A stretch of 64,000 nt of DNA from NCBI GenBank assembly GCA_029204225.1, contig CM055102.1, positions 42,617,229-42,681,228 of the forward strand. Reading direction: 5' to 3'. Position 1 is the first letter of the stretch, and each line of letters begins with the position of its first letter. The DNA comes from Diphasiastrum complanatum. Taxonomy: Eukaryota; Streptophyta; Lycopodiopsida; Lycopodiales; Lycopodiaceae. Position numbers and translations under genes: made by a program. Positions 63,747 through 64,000 of the stretch are shown here, piece by piece. The notes under the pieces were generated by a model. The model did not search any database, had not been told where the DNA came from, and saw only the letters and a program-made list of their open reading frames with translations.

Positions 63747-64000
63747 CATCCCTGTTTTTTTTTTTAAATGATGGGAAAATCAGGAGATGAAACTTACAAA
63801 GAATGATTGAGCTTAAGTGTATTCATGTTTAATATTTGGCTTATGCATGCGGAGTGCTTGAACTATTCACAATAAAGTTAAGAGTAAATATGTAAGAGTA
63901 TTCATGTCCAGAAATTAGGTGATCAAAATTTGAAAATTTATATGATCAATATTGAGAGTATCATTATCAATATTTAAAGAATCATGATTATGAGTATCAT
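63747..64000. other. AT-rich end of window
   Basis: Low-complexity AT sequence with no gene signal. Confidence 0.5.

Overview
The window is nuclear DNA of a seed plant, very probably a flowering plant. The signs are intron-containing plant gene families (RbcS, REF/SRPP), Ty1/copia elements whose primer-binding sites read TGGTATCAGAGC, Ty3/gypsy chromoviruses with a chromodomain, a tRNA-type SINE, and long GA/GT/TA microsatellites. The species cannot be told from the sequence. Most of the window is decayed or nested transposable elements, with only three apparently intact genes.

Layout. 0-3.7 kb: copia sequence with two LTR/leader copies in inverted orientation. 4.1-7.8 kb: two minus-strand gypsy relics, the second ending in a chromodomain, a polypurine tract and an LTR. 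9.9-10.6 kb: a copia integrase relic. 10.95-11.58 kb (-): a RuBisCO small-subunit (RbcS) pseudogene with two stops and a frameshift. 12.5-12.95 kb (+): an intact single-exon HIT zinc-finger gene (ZNHIT3-like) with a telo-box just before its ATG. 13-17.7 kb: non-genic, with a MITE-like element near 16 kb. 17.75-29.58 kb: an old minus-strand copia element whose 5' LTR is split by a younger complete copia element (22,404-29,385, ~1.54 kb LTRs, target-site duplication AAATG). 30-32.5 kb: a microsatellite cluster and a SINE. 32.7-39 kb: a plus-strand copia element with a long pol ORF, then further copia and gypsy relics. 42.7-50.3 kb (+): a four-exon gene for a 223-aa protein with a myosin TH1-like domain; its first intron (about 6.5 kb) holds a chromovirus relic. 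52.5-56.0 kb: an unclassified element with GC-rich inverted ends, set between TA repeats and containing a long internal hairpin. 61.4-62.65 kb (+): an intact three-exon REF/SRPP (lipid-droplet/rubber-particle) gene with an apparent GC-AG intron.

The three genes do not form a shared pathway. ZNHIT3-type proteins act in snoRNP assembly, TH1 domains bind acidic phospholipids, and REF/SRPP/LDAP proteins coat lipid droplets. Exon borders were inferred by eye from splice signals, reading phase and recalled family patterns; no database search or transcript evidence was available. The strongest items for follow-up are the TH1-like gene, the TA-flanked element at 52.5-56 kb, the GC-AG intron, the RbcS pseudogene and the dated nest of two retrotransposons.
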